Shown piece after piece: positions 63,318-64,000 of a stretch of 64,000 nucleotides of DNA. Each line of letters starts with the position of its first letter. Position 1 is the stretch's first letter. The position numbers were made by a program, and so were the translations under genes. The notes under the pieces were generated by a model. It saw only the letters and a list, made by a program, of their open reading frames with translations. It was not told the DNA's origin and did not search any database. This DNA is from Bradyrhizobium sp. sBnM-33 (lineage in GTDB: Bacteria; Pseudomonadota; Alphaproteobacteria; Rhizobiales; Xanthobacteraceae): contig NZ_CP136624.1 in NCBI RefSeq assembly GCF_032917945.1, positions 7,874,001 to 7,938,000 of the forward strand. Direction: 5' to 3'.

Positions 63318-63723
63318 GGAACTGCCTCCTGGCGCTGATTACCCAATACAGCAGCTGAAGGACCAAGTAAATTTGCACGGCCACCTTCCCATTGCGCGGG
63401 AATTGCCGACAGCACCAGCGTTGGAATCGGCTTGCGCCGACCGCGGATGAATGAACGTTCAGCAATATGAAAAGACCGGACGCTAGGCTGAGGCAACTTC
63501 CACACGCTTTCGGACTTATTGCTGGTGGGAAAAACTGGCATTCCCTGGATCCGGAAAGGGAAGCCATCTGGCAACGATCGGTCGGTTGGAAAGTTGTCAG
63601 GCCGGTAGCAGGTTCCGCTCGCAATGGCGCTGAAAGCCCGCGATTGCGATTGCGAATTTGCCGAGTTTTGGAACGCGTGAGGCGGCATTGCCGCAATGCG
63701 AGAACCATAGAGGTGACTCTTCG
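63318..63723. other. Intergenic region, no gene recognised
   Basis: This 406-base divergent gap precedes the TreT-like gene. Frames on both strands lack motifs. It should hold promoters for the DUF5413 gene and the glycosyltransferase. No hairpin with a T-run was noted. Confidence 0.5.
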
Positions 63724-64000
63724 ATGTCCATGCTCACTTCCGCCGTGCAACGGTCCACCCTCGGGCTTCATACGCTCGAACAATACGAGCCGCTCATCGG
63801 TAGTGCGGCGAGCGAGCGCATCGCAGCGAAAGCGGATCGGGTGCGCACGATGCGCGTCGCCCATATCAGTTCGACGTTCTACGGCGGAGGCGTCACCGAA
63901 CTGCTCACGCCGCTCACCCTCATGATGAACGCGACCGGCATCGAAACCGACTGGCATCTTATTCAGGGAACGCCGGGCTTCTTTGGCTGCACGAAGAAAC
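63724..64000 (+). CDS. TreT-like trehalose synthase / GT4 glycosyltransferase, N-terminal part
   Basis: Only the first 92 residues are in the window. They contain LEQYEPLIGSAASERIAAKA, MRVAHISSTFYGGGVTELLTPLTLMM (seen as AHISSTFYGGGVTELL) and ETDWHLIQGTPGFFGCTKK. This order matches trehalose glycosyltransferring synthase (TreT) and related GT4 enzymes, in which FGGGV is the acceptor loop. TreT joins NDP-glucose and glucose to trehalose. The gene may relate to the GH13 gene at 6515 in glucan/trehalose metabolism, but is 55 kb away. Confidence 0.7.
   Translation, partial: MSMLTSAVQRSTLGLHTLEQYEPLIGSAASERIAAKADRVRTMRVAHISSTFYGGGVTELLTPLTLMMNATGIETDWHLIQGTPGFFGCTKK

Overview
This window looks like a chromosomal stretch from an alphaproteobacterium of the Bradyrhizobium/Rhodopseudomonas group. 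The evidence is the high-GC coding style, a fliK-flgD-sciP-fliF-fliG-fliH-fliN-flbD flagellar block with CtrA- and sigma-54-type signals, a very large NAD-dependent glutamate dehydrogenase, a Rhodobacter/Bradyrhizobium-type PmtA, and palindromic repeats with arms of the GTCATTGCGAG...GAAGCAATCCA kind. The genus is inferred from these features and is not proven.

Layout. 1-4328: tail of an erythromycin-esterase-like protein, an alpha/beta-hydrolase fused to a phosphoribosyltransferase, a zinc alcohol dehydrogenase and a membrane protein with a DUF305 tail. 4467-6478: two overlapping oxidoreductase genes (MDR and Gfo/Idh/MocA). 6515-10304 (minus): an exported GH13 amylase-like protein, a wrecked ABC exporter gene and a small conserved protein. 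10693-29412 (plus): a large, tightly overlapping glycoconjugate cluster. 29847-30353: GreA paralogue. 30800-37403: a TRAP transporter, split transketolase and SDR operon opposite a LysR gene. 37415-43809: a cyclophilin-like secreted protein, a decayed LysR gene, NAD-GDH and tRNA-Met. 43926-46236: a secreted Pro-rich protein, PmtA and MnmA on the minus strand. 46584-54767: flagellar hook/basal-body genes with SciP and FlbD. 54849-63317: LLM-type oxidoreductase, RecD-like helicase, MsrA/MsrB, small proteins, dispersed repeats and an IS4-family insertion. 63724-end: start of a TreT-like glycosyltransferase.

The most interesting part is 10693-29412. It joins a myo-inositol-1-phosphate synthase, a histidine phosphatase, a sugar nucleotidyltransferase, two methyltransferases, a cytoplasmic GH39-like glycosidase, a PIG-L deacetylase, two GT4-type glycosyltransferases, a FemAB/GNAT acyltransferase, a phosphopentomutase, three nucleotide-sugar short-chain enzymes (dTDP-L-rhamnose 4-epimerase-like, CDP-paratose 2-epimerase-like, UDP-glucuronate decarboxylase) and four CgeB-like glycosyltransferases. 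Most neighbouring genes overlap by 4 to 23 bases, so they are probably translated together. The set resembles the opening logic of mycothiol or GPI synthesis (inositol phosphate, glycosylation, N-deacetylation, N-acylation), but no cysteine ligase and no polymerase or flippase is visible. I infer a pathway for a decorated inositol glycoconjugate whose product is unknown.

A second possible novelty is the divergent LysR / SDR-TktN-TktC-DctPQM operon, which looks like an uncharacterised catabolic route for a polyhydroxy carboxylate or a related sugar acid. A third is a 16-base exact repeat of the tRNA-Met 3' end about 5.3 kb away, at the point where a LysR gene is cut off, which has the geometry of an old site-specific integration.
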